Shown here: one piece after another, positions 35,173 through 44,311 of the stretch
How the letters are laid out: each line of letters begins with the position of its first letter
Position numbering within the stretch: the first letter of the stretch is position 1
Assembly: GCF_000757885.1 (NCBI RefSeq)
Contig: NZ_JQCR01000003.1
Location: 1,054,001-1,118,000 of the forward strand
Direction of reading: 5' to 3'
DNA: 64,000 nucleotides
Origin: Paenibacillus wynnii
GTDB taxonomy: Bacteria > Bacillota > Bacilli > Paenibacillales > Paenibacillaceae
Notes under the pieces: generated by a model
Seen by the model: only the letters and a program-made list of their open reading frames with translations
What the model was told of the DNA's origin: nothing
Databases searched by the model: none
Position numbers and translations under genes: made by a program

Positions 35173-35274
35173 CTACAACTTTTTCTTCCATCCACGGATT
35201 TTAATATAATAATAAGTCGGGACCACTGCACAGAATACTATTAGAACGACCATGAAAAATTTCATATTGCTCAT
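35173..35274 (-). CDS. 33-residue membrane peptide
   Basis: ATG 35274 has an AGAGGAGAG ribosome site immediately upstream and encodes MSNMKFFMVVLIVFCAVVPT followed by YYYIKIRGWKKKL. It has one hydrophobic helix and a basic tail, the form of small regulatory or structural membrane peptides. It is the first gene of the operon that continues with the anchored protein. Function unknown. Confidence 0.6.
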   Translation of the reverse strand: MSNMKFFMVVLIVFCAVVPTYYYIKIRGWKKKL

Positions 35275-35348
35275 CTCTCCTCTGAATTAAAGAAACTTCT
35301 TAGATTAACTCGTGTCTAAATAATAAACTACTTTGGAGGAATTTTACA

Positions 35349-35444
35349 ATGAAACAAATCCTAAAATTTGGATTATCCGGCTTAACCTTAACCTTAGTGT
35401 TTAGTGCCGAAGCATATCCCGCTACCGCCGTTTTATTGAACTAA
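35349..35444 (+). CDS. 31-residue signal-peptide-like peptide
   Basis: GGAGGA at 35335-35340 stands nine bases before ATG 35349. The product, MKQILKFGLSGLTLTLVFSA and then EAYPATAVLLN, looks like a signal peptide with a few mature residues. It may be a secreted peptide or the surviving 5' end of a larger secreted-protein gene cut by the sequence that follows. It is divergent from the small membrane operon. Confidence 0.45.
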   Translation: MKQILKFGLSGLTLTLVFSAEAYPATAVLLN

Positions 35445-35735
35445 CGTTTAACCGACCTCCACCCCTTTGTTAGATGTGACGAAGGAATAATAGGGCATAG
35501 ACCCGTTGAGACATGGGAGTGAAAATTCGCTAGGGGCGACATGGAGTTGTGAGGGCATGGAAAAGACTGGGTGATAACTCTCACCTTTATTCTTGCATGC
35601 CCTTACAGGTGTTCTCAAGCCACTGGGCCTCCTCTGTCTCCTTCTTATCTGAGACTTAGCTAAAGGTGAAATCCTGCGAATTCATGAGCCTGAGTGAGAA
35701 AACTGAATCATACTGAGTGAACGAAATAGCAATCC
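35445..35735. other. Structured non-coding segment, possible group II intron fragment
   Basis: No protein frame is present. The sequence is richer in G and C than its surroundings and contains many short complementary blocks, such as GAGGGCATG with CATGCCCTT and GGGTGATAACTCTCACC. Phrases such as CTAGGGGCGAC and CATACTGAGTGAACG recall domain I of bacterial group II introns. No reverse transcriptase or domain V was found, so if this is an intron it is a 5' fragment. Confidence 0.3.
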
Positions 35736-35739
35736 ATTT

Positions 35740-36060
35740 TTACTTTGATGATGCTTTTTGGTATTCCCCGTCTAATTCAACCGCAATTGCCTCGTTTGGA
35801 TCTATCTCCTTGATCTCGTATAATTTACTTCCTACTGGTGTAAAGTTTGATTCTTCATTTTTTTGTGGCATTTGATCAACCTGTCGTTTCACTGCACCGA
35901 CTTGATTTCCTAGCCTATCTAGAGTGACTTTTTCCACTGATAAATAAAATTGGGTGTTGTTAAAAATAATTACATGAGGATATTCTGTTGTTTTATTTGA
36001 ACATCCTACTAATACAATAACAAGTAATGTAGTTATTGCAAAACTAGAATACTTTATCAA
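35740..36060 (-). CDS. Small lipoprotein
   Basis: The 106-residue protein begins IKYSSFAITTLLVIVLVGCS, a lipoprotein signal peptide with the Cys in LVGC. The mature part is short and polar with no known domain. The frame is open to 36102, but AAGGAGGGG before TTG 36060 and the signal peptide fix the start. It is monocistronic. Confidence 0.65.
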   Translation of the reverse strand: MIKYSSFAITTLLVIVLVGCSNKTTEYPHVIIFNNTQFYLSVEKVTLDRLGNQVGAVKRQVDQMPQKNEESNFTPVGSKLYEIKEIDPNEAIAVELDGEYQKASSK

Positions 36061-36145
36061 GTCAATCCCCTCCTTAGTAGAAATAGACGTACGTAAAAAC
36101 AATAAAGTTACAAATTGTTTTTACGCTATTCTTCCCGTTGACTTA

Positions 36146-36517
36146 ATGACGAATCGTATGTATCAAATCGGAAATTTAGCTAACAAGTGGATTATGGCTT
36201 ATGACGAGAGACAGCATCAAGAAGTGCAGGAATTAGTTAGCCCGGACTTCATTACCGATATCTATAATGAAAGCTTCCCTGCCGGTACTTACAATTTGTC
36301 AACTATTGTAGATTTCAAAGCTACCGCACTTACAGATACTAGTCTGACAGTGCGGATTGTCCAACGAGTAACGGCAGAAGATAATTATAAAATCAAAGTG
36401 GAGAAATGGAAATTCACTTATTCACAAAACAAAATTAGTTCTGTAAAGGTTGTACCAAATTCAACGAAATATTTGGATCGCTACACAGTGTTTCCCGGAG
36501 CCAATTTCGGGATATGA
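36146..36517 (+). CDS. Hypothetical protein, probably a C-terminal fragment
   Basis: The 123-residue frame has no clear ribosome site before ATG 36146 and no signal peptide. It contains LANKWIMAYDERQHQEVQEL and a beta-rich end (VEKWKFTYSQNKISSVKVV) that look like an NTF2-like or similar extracytoplasmic domain. It is most likely the end of a larger gene whose start is lost. It ends nine bases from the convergent MFS gene. Confidence 0.4.
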   Translation: MTNRMYQIGNLANKWIMAYDERQHQEVQELVSPDFITDIYNESFPAGTYNLSTIVDFKATALTDTSLTVRIVQRVTAEDNYKIKVEKWKFTYSQNKISSVKVVPNSTKYLDRYTVFPGANFGI

Positions 36518-36525
36518 TTGTAGGT

Positions 36526-37911
36526 CTAAGACTCCTGCGATGGATGAGAGTCCCTGTGACGCCAGCTCATGAACACCAAAGACAATGCAATTACCGTAAG
36601 AATAACCCCAAGAAGTCGAAATCCTCCTGCGCTGAACTTATCCCCCATTACTATACCTAGCAACAATGAAGAGAGAATGGTCCCCAGGTATCTCGATGTC
36701 ATAAATACTCCGGATGCTACACCGATAATCTCTTTTGGAGAACTTCTGAACAAGGCCGTTTGCATACCCACATTGTTCAAACCGTTGCTAATACCGAATG
36801 CAGCTAACGCCAGACACACACTGATCACCGGTGAAGTTTCATTCAATGTCACTATCCATACAGACCCAAGGGTCATCAGTATTCCGGATACCAGCAATGC
36901 TGGGCGAGGTCCTGACTTATCAATCCATCGTCCTGCTAGTGGAGAAACAACGAGCGAGCATAACCCTAAACTTAGCATGAGAATCCCTGTATGGAATTCA
37001 CTAACATGACGTACCATTTGCAAGTAGGACGGAAGCCCGAAAAAGAGCGAGTAAAAAAGCAAGTTTACGAGTATGAATTCGACATTGACCCAAGTCATCG
37101 CAGGATATTTGGCGAATGTGCGCAAAGGAATAAAGGGTGACTTCGCTTTTAACTCATGTCGTACGAAAACGCCCAGTGAAACAAGACCAATCGATCCGAT
37201 AATCACATGCCTAAATGAGATATGCCCAGAAGATTTTGCGGACAGTAATCCAACGAGTAAGGCAACCAATCCTATTGTAAAGAGCAGGACCCCTGTCGCA
37301 TCAATCAACTCAAACCATTTACGAAAGGACATGCCTTGTGCAACGGATGTTGGCGGTTCATCCTTAGGGATATTCCTCCAAGCTAATAGAAAGCTTGTCA
37401 CTACGAACGGAATATTGACGAGAAAGATAGCAGGCCAATCCCACCAGTGAATCAAGACCCCGCCAATAAAGGGTCCAATGGCTGCCGCTCCTGATAGAAA
37501 TATGGACAACACTGACAGTGCTGTCGCTTGCTTCTCCGTAATATGAATTCGCACAATAGCCATCCCAACGGACACGATCATGCTTGTTCCGATGGATTGT
37601 ACAATGCGGAACACGATGAGCCACCCAAAGTTGGGTGATAGTGGAGCTAATAAGGATGCAACAAAGGAGATTACAAGCCCGCTAAGAAATATCTTCCTAC
37701 GGCCGAATAAATCACTGGCTTTTCCCATGACAGGTTGAGCAACCGCACTCGCAATGTAGAAAGAAAAAATAATCCAGGATACAGCTGTAAAATCAAGGCT
37801 GTACACATTTTGCAGCCTTGCAATAGCTATAGAAATCATCGAAGAATTTAATGGGTTTAATAATACCCCCAGACCTACGGAAATCATCAACCACCTGCTG
37901 CGAACACTCAT
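36526..37911 (-). CDS. MFS transporter, DHA2 (14-helix) drug exporter type
   Basis: The 461-residue membrane protein has about 14 helices. It has MGKASDLFGRRKIFLSGLVI as motif A and GPFIGGVLIHWWDWPAIFLV as motif C region, typical of proton-driven multidrug exporters. It is divergent from a LysR regulator 114 bases away. Substrate unknown. Confidence 0.9.
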   Translation of the reverse strand: MSVRSRWLMISVGLGVLLNPLNSSMISIAIARLQNVYSLDFTAVSWIIFSFYIASAVAQPVMGKASDLFGRRKIFLSGLVISFVASLLAPLSPNFGWLIVFRIVQSIGTSMIVSVGMAIVRIHITEKQATALSVLSIFLSGAAAIGPFIGGVLIHWWDWPAIFLVNIPFVVTSFLLAWRNIPKDEPPTSVAQGMSFRKWFELIDATGVLLFTIGLVALLVGLLSAKSSGHISFRHVIIGSIGLVSLGVFVRHELKAKSPFIPLRTFAKYPAMTWVNVEFILVNLLFYSLFFGLPSYLQMVRHVSEFHTGILMLSLGLCSLVVSPLAGRWIDKSGPRPALLVSGILMTLGSVWIVTLNETSPVISVCLALAAFGISNGLNNVGMQTALFRSSPKEIIGVASGVFMTSRYLGTILSSLLLGIVMGDKFSAGGFRLLGVILTVIALSLVFMSWRHRDSHPSQES

Positions 37912-38025
37912 TTTGGGTCCCCCCCGAAGCTTATTAATGTCATCGTACTTGAAATCAATTATTTATTCCAACGCATTTCATGTTATGATTTCATGTACTT
38001 GAGGGAATGAGTGGAGGGTGCTTAA

Positions 38026-38913
38026 ATGGAACTTTTACAACTGCAATATTTTCTTGAGGTAGCTCGTCTGGAACATGTGACCGAAGCTGCACGAAGTCTG
38101 CACGTTACTCAATCTTCACTAAGCAAAACGATTCAACGCTTGGAGGAGGATTTAGGGGTCCCTCTATTTGATCGTATAGGAAGAAAGCTACGATTGAATG
38201 AGTTCGGAAGGAGTTTCCTTCGCCGAGCTGAAAGGGCTTTGTTTGAACTGGAACAAGGAAAGCAAGAGATTAGCGATTTATCCAGTCCGGAATATGGCAC
38301 ACTCGAATTGGCGGTGACCACCGCAAGCACGTTACCCCATATCCTTCGAGAGTTTCGGAAAAAACGGCCCCATATCCAATTTCATGTGCAAATGCTGAAA
38401 ACGCGGGAAATGATTACGCTTCTTCATAGAGGTGAAGTCGATTTCTGCTTGTCCTCACCTCCTATACAAGGGGATGATATTGAATGTCAAATTGTGTTCA
38501 TCGACCCCATCCTAGTAGCTGTTCCAAAAGGGCATCGACTGGCAGACCGAAGTAGCGTATCCTTGGCAGAATTAAGAGATGAATGGTTTGTCGGTGTAAA
38601 AAAAGGCTACGGTACCCGCGATTTAGTGGACTCTGTATGTGAATCGGTTGGTTTTGTACCTAAATATGTGTATGAGGGGGATGAACCAGCAAGGTTAAGT
38701 AGTCTTGTGGAAGCCGAACTCGGCATAGCCTTCATCCCAAGCACAGCGAGGTTTTCACGGGAACAGATCACATATCTCCAAGTAGAAAATCAGGAATTGG
38801 TACGTGAGATTGCATTATTATGGCACAGGAGTCGGTACATTTCGCGGGCTGCTATGGAATTTCGTGAAATCGTTGGTGAATATTTCGAGGCGTTGTCCAC
38901 ACAGACTCTTTAA
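38026..38913 (+). CDS. LysR family transcriptional regulator
   Basis: The 295-residue protein starts MELLQLQYFLEVARLEHVTE with a standard helix-turn-helix (AARSLHVTQSSLSKTIQRLE) and a C-terminal substrate-binding-like domain. GGAGGG precedes ATG 38026. Its position opposite the MFS exporter suggests that it regulates that gene. Confidence 0.9.
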   Translation: MELLQLQYFLEVARLEHVTEAARSLHVTQSSLSKTIQRLEEDLGVPLFDRIGRKLRLNEFGRSFLRRAERALFELEQGKQEISDLSSPEYGTLELAVTTASTLPHILREFRKKRPHIQFHVQMLKTREMITLLHRGEVDFCLSSPPIQGDDIECQIVFIDPILVAVPKGHRLADRSSVSLAELRDEWFVGVKKGYGTRDLVDSVCESVGFVPKYVYEGDEPARLSSLVEAELGIAFIPSTARFSREQITYLQVENQELVREIALLWHRSRYISRAAMEFREIVGEYFEALSTQTL

Positions 38914-38937
38914 TCATGCCGCATCATCCGTACAACA

Positions 38938-38973
38938 AATACCCCCGCCCGGCATAATGCCAAACGGGGGTTT
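38938..38973. terminator. Bidirectional terminator
   Basis: ACCCCCG and CGGGGGT arms enclose a second pair, CGGCAT and ATGCC, with A-rich and T-rich flanks. It serves the convergent LysR and hrtA genes. Confidence 0.85.
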
Positions 38974-38988
38974 CTAATCTCTCTATCC

Positions 38989-39666
38989 TTAACCTTCAAC
39001 CAAAAGCCCATTTTCCAAATGCAGCACCCGATCGCACCATTCCAGCATACGCTCATCATGGGTCACCATGACTGCAGCTTTGCCTTGGCTTTTTACTTCT
39101 TCAGCAATCATCCGTACAACTTCCTTGCCCCTCTTGAAATCCAAGCTTGCGGTTGGTTCATCGGCAAACAGAATAGCCGGCTTATTCATCCAGGCTCTGG
39201 CAATAGCCACTCGCTGCTTCTCCCCACCGGAGAGTTGTTCCGGGTAGTGATTGCGCCGTTCCCAGATATCCAACCGTTTCAGTATTTCAGCAGAACGTTG
39301 CTTAGCTTCCTTCGCATTTAGTTTCGCAAGCTTAGCCACATACAGCAGCTGTTCTTCTACCTTCAGGTAAGGTAGCAACTGAGCGCTTTGGAACATAAAA
39401 CCTATTTTTTGAAGTCTCAGTTCGGTGAGCTCTCCCTTATCTTTATTCGTGAGTGATTCTCCATCTATGAAAATTTCACCGCTAGTTGGAGTAAGCAAAG
39501 CTCCTGCCGCTGAGAGAAATGTGCTTTTCCCCGAGCCGGAAGGTCCCAGAACAGCAACGAATTCTCCCTCATTTACTTCCAGGTCCAGATTTCGGAGTAC
39601 AGACATCACAGAATCTCCGTCTCCGTAGGTTTTGGACACTTGCTTCATTACTAACTTTGCACTCAT
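38989..39666 (-). CDS. hrtA: Haem-stress ABC exporter ATPase HrtA
   Basis: The 225-residue ATPase of the MacB/LolD class has Walker A GPSGSGKS (41-48), signature LSGGEKQR (145-152) and Walker B ILFADEP (165-171). With the HrtB permease it would expel excess haem or haem-damaged membrane components. Its start overlaps the hrtB stop by four bases (ATGA). The identification rests on its place behind an HssR box and an HssRS pair. Confidence 0.82.
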   Translation of the reverse strand: MSAKLVMKQVSKTYGDGDSVMSVLRNLDLEVNEGEFVAVLGPSGSGKSTFLSAAGALLTPTSGEIFIDGESLTNKDKGELTELRLQKIGFMFQSAQLLPYLKVEEQLLYVAKLAKLNAKEAKQRSAEILKRLDIWERRNHYPEQLSGGEKQRVAIARAWMNKPAILFADEPTASLDFKRGKEVVRMIAEEVKSQGKAAVMVTHDERMLEWCDRVLHLENGLLVEG

Positions 39667-40790
39667 GCGCCAGTCCTCCCAATTGCTTCTAATGCATCTA
39701 TTTTTGCTACTCTAGCCACTGAAATTAGGGATCCCAAGAGTGACATTCCAATAAATAAGCAGCTTGTTAAAATAATCGTCGAGGTGTCCAACTGGAACGG
39801 CATAGAGTCAGGAAGTGACATGTTCATTCCAAAGGTCAGCAGCAGACTGATGCATAGACTTGCGACGGATAAAATCATAACCTGACCGACTACACTCCAA
39901 GCCAAGTATGACATTTTGGTCCCCATCGCTTTTAGAATCCCAAACTGGCTTGTTTTTTGGATCGTAATAACGTAGAAGAACACCGCCAATACAAACGCTG
40001 CAATGACGAATAAGAAAATAATCATCATCTTTAGGGAATTTTGTTCGGCGGAATAGCCGGGGATACTGGAAATGGCTTGTTTTTTCGTGATAACCTCAAC
40101 ATTTTTCGTTTGTTCGGAAATTTGGTTCACCTGCTTCTGAGTGGCCTTAATAGCAATTACGTTAAAAGACACAGTCTGGTCAGCAGCCGTACCTCGGGAC
40201 ATCCCCTGCTTCATCTCTTGCCAATCCGGCAAATTCAAATAGACCACTGGGGTGTGACTATAGGAGCTATCCTGGACATATCCAGCAACGCTCCAGGTCA
40301 TCCCGGTAGCCTGATCTATAAGGGTACTGCCAATAGTGATTCCGTCTTGCTCCAGCTTGCGGTCCACAACCACACTGCCTTTTGTCTCATTGCTTATTCC
40401 TTCGCCCTTGGCTATAGCTGGAGCTATTAGACCCTTCATATCTACCGCAAAAAAAGTAACATCTGTCTTTACATCCGTTCCTTTAGCGGTTATTGTACTC
40501 ATTTGAATGCCTAGTGGAGTCGCATTTTGTTCTCCTACTACAGAACGTACGTCCTGAAGCTCCACTTCATTAAGCTGAGAACGTCGGAACGTCTGATCCG
40601 CATCACCTTGTACAACATAATAATTTGCAGACATATTTTGTACCGCTGAAATGTTGGCATAAGCCAGACCTCTTGCAAGCCCAGTGACAAACAGCACCAA
40701 AAAAGAGACCAAGAGCATAATCACCATAATCAGCAAATACCTGGCCTTGGAATGCCGCATTTCCCTTAAAGCTAAAAACATACTTACCAC
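39663..40790 (-). CDS. hrtB: Haem-stress ABC exporter permease HrtB
   Basis: The 375-residue FtsX-type permease has one N-terminal helix (YLLIMVIMLLVSFLVLFVTG), an external domain and three C-terminal helices around SQFGILKAMGTKMSYLAWSV. Size and topology agree with HrtB. It follows hssS by about 60 bases, with an HssR-like direct repeat and a -10-like TATACA in the gap. It can therefore be induced separately from hssRS. Here the permease gene precedes the ATPase gene, the reverse of Staphylococcus aureus hrtAB. Confidence 0.82.
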   Translation of the reverse strand: MVSMFLALREMRHSKARYLLIMVIMLLVSFLVLFVTGLARGLAYANISAVQNMSANYYVVQGDADQTFRRSQLNEVELQDVRSVVGEQNATPLGIQMSTITAKGTDVKTDVTFFAVDMKGLIAPAIAKGEGISNETKGSVVVDRKLEQDGITIGSTLIDQATGMTWSVAGYVQDSSYSHTPVVYLNLPDWQEMKQGMSRGTAADQTVSFNVIAIKATQKQVNQISEQTKNVEVITKKQAISSIPGYSAEQNSLKMMIIFLFVIAAFVLAVFFYVITIQKTSQFGILKAMGTKMSYLAWSVVGQVMILSVASLCISLLLTFGMNMSLPDSMPFQLDTSTIILTSCLFIGMSLLGSLISVARVAKIDALEAIGRTGA

Positions 40791-40825
40791 TCCTTCTACT
40801 CTGTATATTCACAGTTTAGAAGGCG

Positions 40826-40845
40826 AAAATGAACGGAGTATGAAT
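40826..40845 (-). promoter_or_regulatory. HssR binding site (direct repeat) before hrtBA
   Basis: On the minus strand ATTCATACT-CC-GTTCATTTT matches the known HssR box (GTTCATATT-N2-GTTCATATT) at 7 of 9 and 8 of 9 bases with the same two-base gap. TATACA lies 18 bases downstream as a -10 box, so the second repeat covers the -35 region. Confidence 0.75.
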
Positions 40846-40851
40846 AATGAA

Positions 40852-42228
40852 TTACAAAGCAGGCAGGCTAACTGTAAATGTAGTCCCTTTCCCCTTCACA
40901 CTTTTCACTTCGATCGTTCCTGAATGAGAAAGGACAATTTTTTGAGCAATGGAAAGACCCAGACCTGTACTATGGTTCTCCCTTGTGCGAGCCCGGTCCG
41001 CTTTATAGAAGCGGTCAAAGATCATCGGCAACTCCTCCGGGTTAATGCCCTCACCGGTATCCGAGACACGAACCTGACAGCTGCCATCTGTAATACTCGC
41101 TGAGATCGCAACCTCGCCGCCATCCGGTGTATATTTGATCGCATTCGATAACAGGTTCATCCACACTTGATATAGGAGGTTCACGTCACCTGTAAGGCTA
41201 ATCTCAGATAGGTTCAACCGCAGAGAGAGTTGTTTCTCAGCCAGCTTCCATTCCATAATTTGAGCCACCTGACGCAGCTGTGTACGTAAGTCGAAGGTAC
41301 TGATCTGCAGTAGATTAGGATCATAGTCCAACGAAGACAACGTAAGTAATTGCTTGCTTAGCATCGACATTCGGCGGCTTTCCTCTTCAATGATGGATAA
41401 GTACTGTAATCTTTCCTCATCAGGCAGAGTTGAATCTTTTAGTGAATGAGCAAAGCCCTGAATAGAAGTAAGCGGTGATTCAATTTCATGAGACACATTA
41501 GCGACAAATTCTTGTCTGGCCCTGTTGGTACGTTCCAATTCCCTACTCATGATCATAAAGTGTGAGGCCAGCTGGCCGATTTCATCACTTCTGCGCGTAT
41601 TCAGCTTAATGTCATATCTGCCCTTGGAGATACTTTTGGTAGCTGCCGTAAGGCGTGTGATCGGCTTAACCACATGAAGAACACTAATCATTACGAACCA
41701 AAGACTGAATAGCAGAGTGAGCCCGATAATCATCGCAAAAAAGATCCGCAGCTCCCCAAACTGGATGTCGGCATCCGGGCGCAGAAATAACGCGTAGCTC
41801 TCATTGTTCATCGTAATCGGCACACCAATCGAATTTCGAAGCTCATTATCAAAAAAACCGGTGATAAACAACTTGCTTGGAAATTCAGCAACGCCATGAT
41901 AGACCTGGCCTTCTAGAACCTTCCCAATCTGTCCTTCATCCAAATCCAACTCTCGAAAGGGTTTGCCATAGAATTGCTCGTCCCCAGAATCATTCGTGAC
42001 ATAGATTTTATAACCCAGAGAAGCCACACTACTTAGGTAATCATCTACAGAATCAGGGTGGGACCTACTGAATTCTTGAATTTTTAGAGCCATTCCAGTG
42101 AGCTTGGCATCATTTAAAGGCTTCACTTCCCGCTGATAATAGAAATTAGAGCCCAAAAAGGCGAATAAGCTGCTGAACAGTATGACTGAGCAAAAAACAA
42201 TACACATCCGTACATAGAGTGACTTCAT
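40852..42228 (-). CDS. hssS: Haem-sensing histidine kinase HssS
   Basis: The 458-residue kinase has helices at about 8-30 and 162-184, an external domain, HAMP, His247 in FVANVSHEIESPLTS, and an ATPase domain with NLLSNAIKYTPDGG and DTGEGI. The external domain has stretches close to staphylococcal HssS: FYGKPFREL, YHGV, LFITGFFDNEL and ALFLRPD. HssS senses haem-related membrane stress and phosphorylates HssR. Its start overlaps the hssR stop by four bases. Confidence 0.88.
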   Translation of the reverse strand: MKSLYVRMCIVFCSVILFSSLFAFLGSNFYYQREVKPLNDAKLTGMALKIQEFSRSHPDSVDDYLSSVASLGYKIYVTNDSGDEQFYGKPFRELDLDEGQIGKVLEGQVYHGVAEFPSKLFITGFFDNELRNSIGVPITMNNESYALFLRPDADIQFGELRIFFAMIIGLTLLFSLWFVMISVLHVVKPITRLTAATKSISKGRYDIKLNTRRSDEIGQLASHFMIMSRELERTNRARQEFVANVSHEIESPLTSIQGFAHSLKDSTLPDEERLQYLSIIEEESRRMSMLSKQLLTLSSLDYDPNLLQISTFDLRTQLRQVAQIMEWKLAEKQLSLRLNLSEISLTGDVNLLYQVWMNLLSNAIKYTPDGGEVAISASITDGSCQVRVSDTGEGINPEELPMIFDRFYKADRARTRENHSTGLGLSIAQKIVLSHSGTIEVKSVKGKGTTFTVSLPAL

Positions 42229-42902
42229 GAGCTGATCATCTCCACCTTATATCCGATCCCGCGAACCGTACGAATCACAAAATCATCCTGATAGGCTATG
42301 AATCGCTGACGTAATCGTTTGATATGTACATCTACGGTCCGTTCATCGCCCTCGTAATCGGCTCCCCACACCAGTTCAATTAATTCACTGCGGGTAAAAA
42401 GTCTGCCCGGATACTGTGCCAGCTGTGCCAATAATTCAAACTCTTTTACCGGCAGCAGCAAAATATCATCTCCATCGGTAATCTCATAGTTCTTACGGTC
42501 AATAATCAGCCGGTTTAGGCGAATTTTATCAGTAGATGCAACGGAATATCGGCGAAACAAGGCTTTTATCCGATACAAGAGCTCTGCCGGTTCAAAAGGT
42601 TTGGTGACATAGTCATCCGTTCCATGCAAGTATCCTTGCTCTTTATCACTTAATTGTTGTAAGGCTGTAAGTAAAATAATCGGAATATCATAGGTAGAGC
42701 GTATATGTTCGCATAACTCTAAACCATTCACATGCGGCATCATCACATCTACAACAGCCAAATCCACAATACTCTCCTTCAGCTTATGTATAGCTTCCTG
42801 TCCATCGCTGGCTTCGATGACAAGATAACCTTCTCTGGTTAATACATGCTTTAATAAGGTGCGGATATGAACATCATCATCGGTTATCAATATCTTTTTC
42901 AA
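42225..42902 (-). CDS. hssR: Haem response regulator HssR
   Basis: The 225-residue OmpR-type regulator has phospho-Asp52 in LAVVDVMMPHVNG and the receiver Lys in DDYVTKPFEPAEL. A winged-helix domain contains WGADYEGDERTVDVHIKRLR, nearly identical to the known HssR segment. When phosphorylated it activates hrtBA through the direct repeat downstream. It is the first gene of the hssRS-hrtBA cluster. Confidence 0.88.
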   Translation of the reverse strand: MKKILITDDDVHIRTLLKHVLTREGYLVIEASDGQEAIHKLKESIVDLAVVDVMMPHVNGLELCEHIRSTYDIPIILLTALQQLSDKEQGYLHGTDDYVTKPFEPAELLYRIKALFRRYSVASTDKIRLNRLIIDRKNYEITDGDDILLLPVKEFELLAQLAQYPGRLFTRSELIELVWGADYEGDERTVDVHIKRLRQRFIAYQDDFVIRTVRGIGYKVEMISS

Positions 42903-42941
42903 GTGGTCACGCTCCCTTGGCTGTACCGGATCCTTTAATAG

Positions 42942-44228
42942 TTATGGGTTTTGCTTCTTTTTCTTAACGGGTTTAATACTGCCCAGGGTCGCCCCTTCCG
43001 GCACTTGAATCCAATGGGACTTCGATATTCCAATCTTCTGCGAGGTATAGATACCTGTGTGACCAGAGACCAAATAGCTAATTAGGCAGGCAATGAACAT
43101 ATAGATGGAACCGCTCGAACCAAACAACTCAATGCCCATCAGAAAACAGGCGATAGGTGTGTTCGTTGCGCCGCAAAATACGGCAATGAAACCTAATGAG
43201 GCCAAGAATGGAGCGTATAAATGCAAAAAGCCGGATAAAGAATGTCCGAGTGTAGCACCGATAGCAAACAATGGCGTAACCTCTCCACCTTGGAACCCGG
43301 CGCCCAGTGTAAGCGAAGTGTAGATCAATTTCCATAGAAAAGCAAAAGGGGAGACACCCTCTTCGAACGAATTTTGAATTAGCGGAATCCCGAGGCCTAA
43401 ATAATCTCTTGTACCCATCAGGTACACCAAGCCGATAATAACAAAGCCGCCTACGGCGCTTTTAATCATCGGATTATGAAATAAATAGGTGTAGCCTTTC
43501 TTAAGCGCATGAGTCAATTCACTGAAAAGAATACTGGTAAGTCCAAATAACACCGAGGCAAAGATAACCTTTAGCAGGACTACAGCTGAAATGTCGGGTA
43601 CCCAATCGACTTGATATTGAATATGGGATACGCCCCAGAAGGATGTGGTCACTAAATGGCCTACAAAGCTTGCCACAAATGCAGGTAACAAGGCCTCATG
43701 ACTGATTAATCCGATAGCCAAAACCTCTAGACCAAATACCGTACCGGCTAGAGGCGTACCGAAGATCGAACCGAAACCGCCGCTTATCCCGCAGATCAGA
43801 AGAATCCTCCGATCCATCGGACTCACTCGCAACATCTTCCCGAACGCTTCCGCCAGACTCCCTCCCATCTGGACAGCAGTCCCTTCCCGCCCGGCAGAAC
43901 CACCGAACAGATGTGTGATCAGGGTACCGAATAGAACTAGAGGGGCCATGCGCAGCGGAATGGTCTCATTTCCGTTATTGATTTGTTCCAGAATTAAGTT
44001 ATTTCCCTTGGCACTGTTCTTTCCGAACTTCAAGTAAAGGTAACTGACTAACGCTCCCCCGACTGGCAAGAGGTACAACAGCCATGGTTGCTCCATTCGC
44101 AGGTCGGTAACATGCTCCAGACTGATCAGGAAAAAGGCGGAGGCTGTTCCAGACAATATACCTACACCGCTCCCCAGTAGAATCCACTTCAATAAAGTTT
44201 TGACTAAAGCCCAGCTCCACTTTTGCAT
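42942..44228 (-). CDS. CLC-family anion antiporter, fluoride-exporting (CLC-F) type
   Basis: The 428-residue membrane protein is a CLC transporter with SAGREGTAVQMGG (111-123) as the gating-glutamate motif, IFGTPLAGTVFGLEVL, and GFQGGEVTPLFAIGA. The chloride-selective GSGIP motif is absent; AKGNNLILEQ stands in that place. Lack of GSGIP is typical of fluoride/proton antiporters (EriC-F). The strongest evidence is the fluoride riboswitch and terminator directly upstream. The protein would protect the cell by exporting fluoride. Confidence 0.85.
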   Translation of the reverse strand: MQKWSWALVKTLLKWILLGSGVGILSGTASAFFLISLEHVTDLRMEQPWLLYLLPVGGALVSYLYLKFGKNSAKGNNLILEQINNGNETIPLRMAPLVLFGTLITHLFGGSAGREGTAVQMGGSLAEAFGKMLRVSPMDRRILLICGISGGFGSIFGTPLAGTVFGLEVLAIGLISHEALLPAFVASFVGHLVTTSFWGVSHIQYQVDWVPDISAVVLLKVIFASVLFGLTSILFSELTHALKKGYTYLFHNPMIKSAVGGFVIIGLVYLMGTRDYLGLGIPLIQNSFEEGVSPFAFLWKLIYTSLTLGAGFQGGEVTPLFAIGATLGHSLSGFLHLYAPFLASLGFIAVFCGATNTPIACFLMGIELFGSSGSIYMFIACLISYLVSGHTGIYTSQKIGISKSHWIQVPEGATLGSIKPVKKKKQNP

Positions 44229-44277
44229 CAGGTTTCCTATCTCCTTAACCGATTCATCATTGATTTCACAAAAACAG

Positions 44278-44311
44278 ACTCCTACCAGCAGAATGATCGC
44301 TGGTAGGAGTC
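44278..44311 (-). terminator. Riboswitch-controlled terminator before the CLC-F gene
   Basis: On the minus strand GACTCCTACCAGC and GCTGGTAGGAGTC form a perfect 13-base hairpin followed by TGTTTTTG. The 5' arm shares ACTCCTACC with the fluoride aptamer, so fluoride binding would prevent this hairpin from forming. It is an expression platform, not a plain gene end. Confidence 0.85.
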
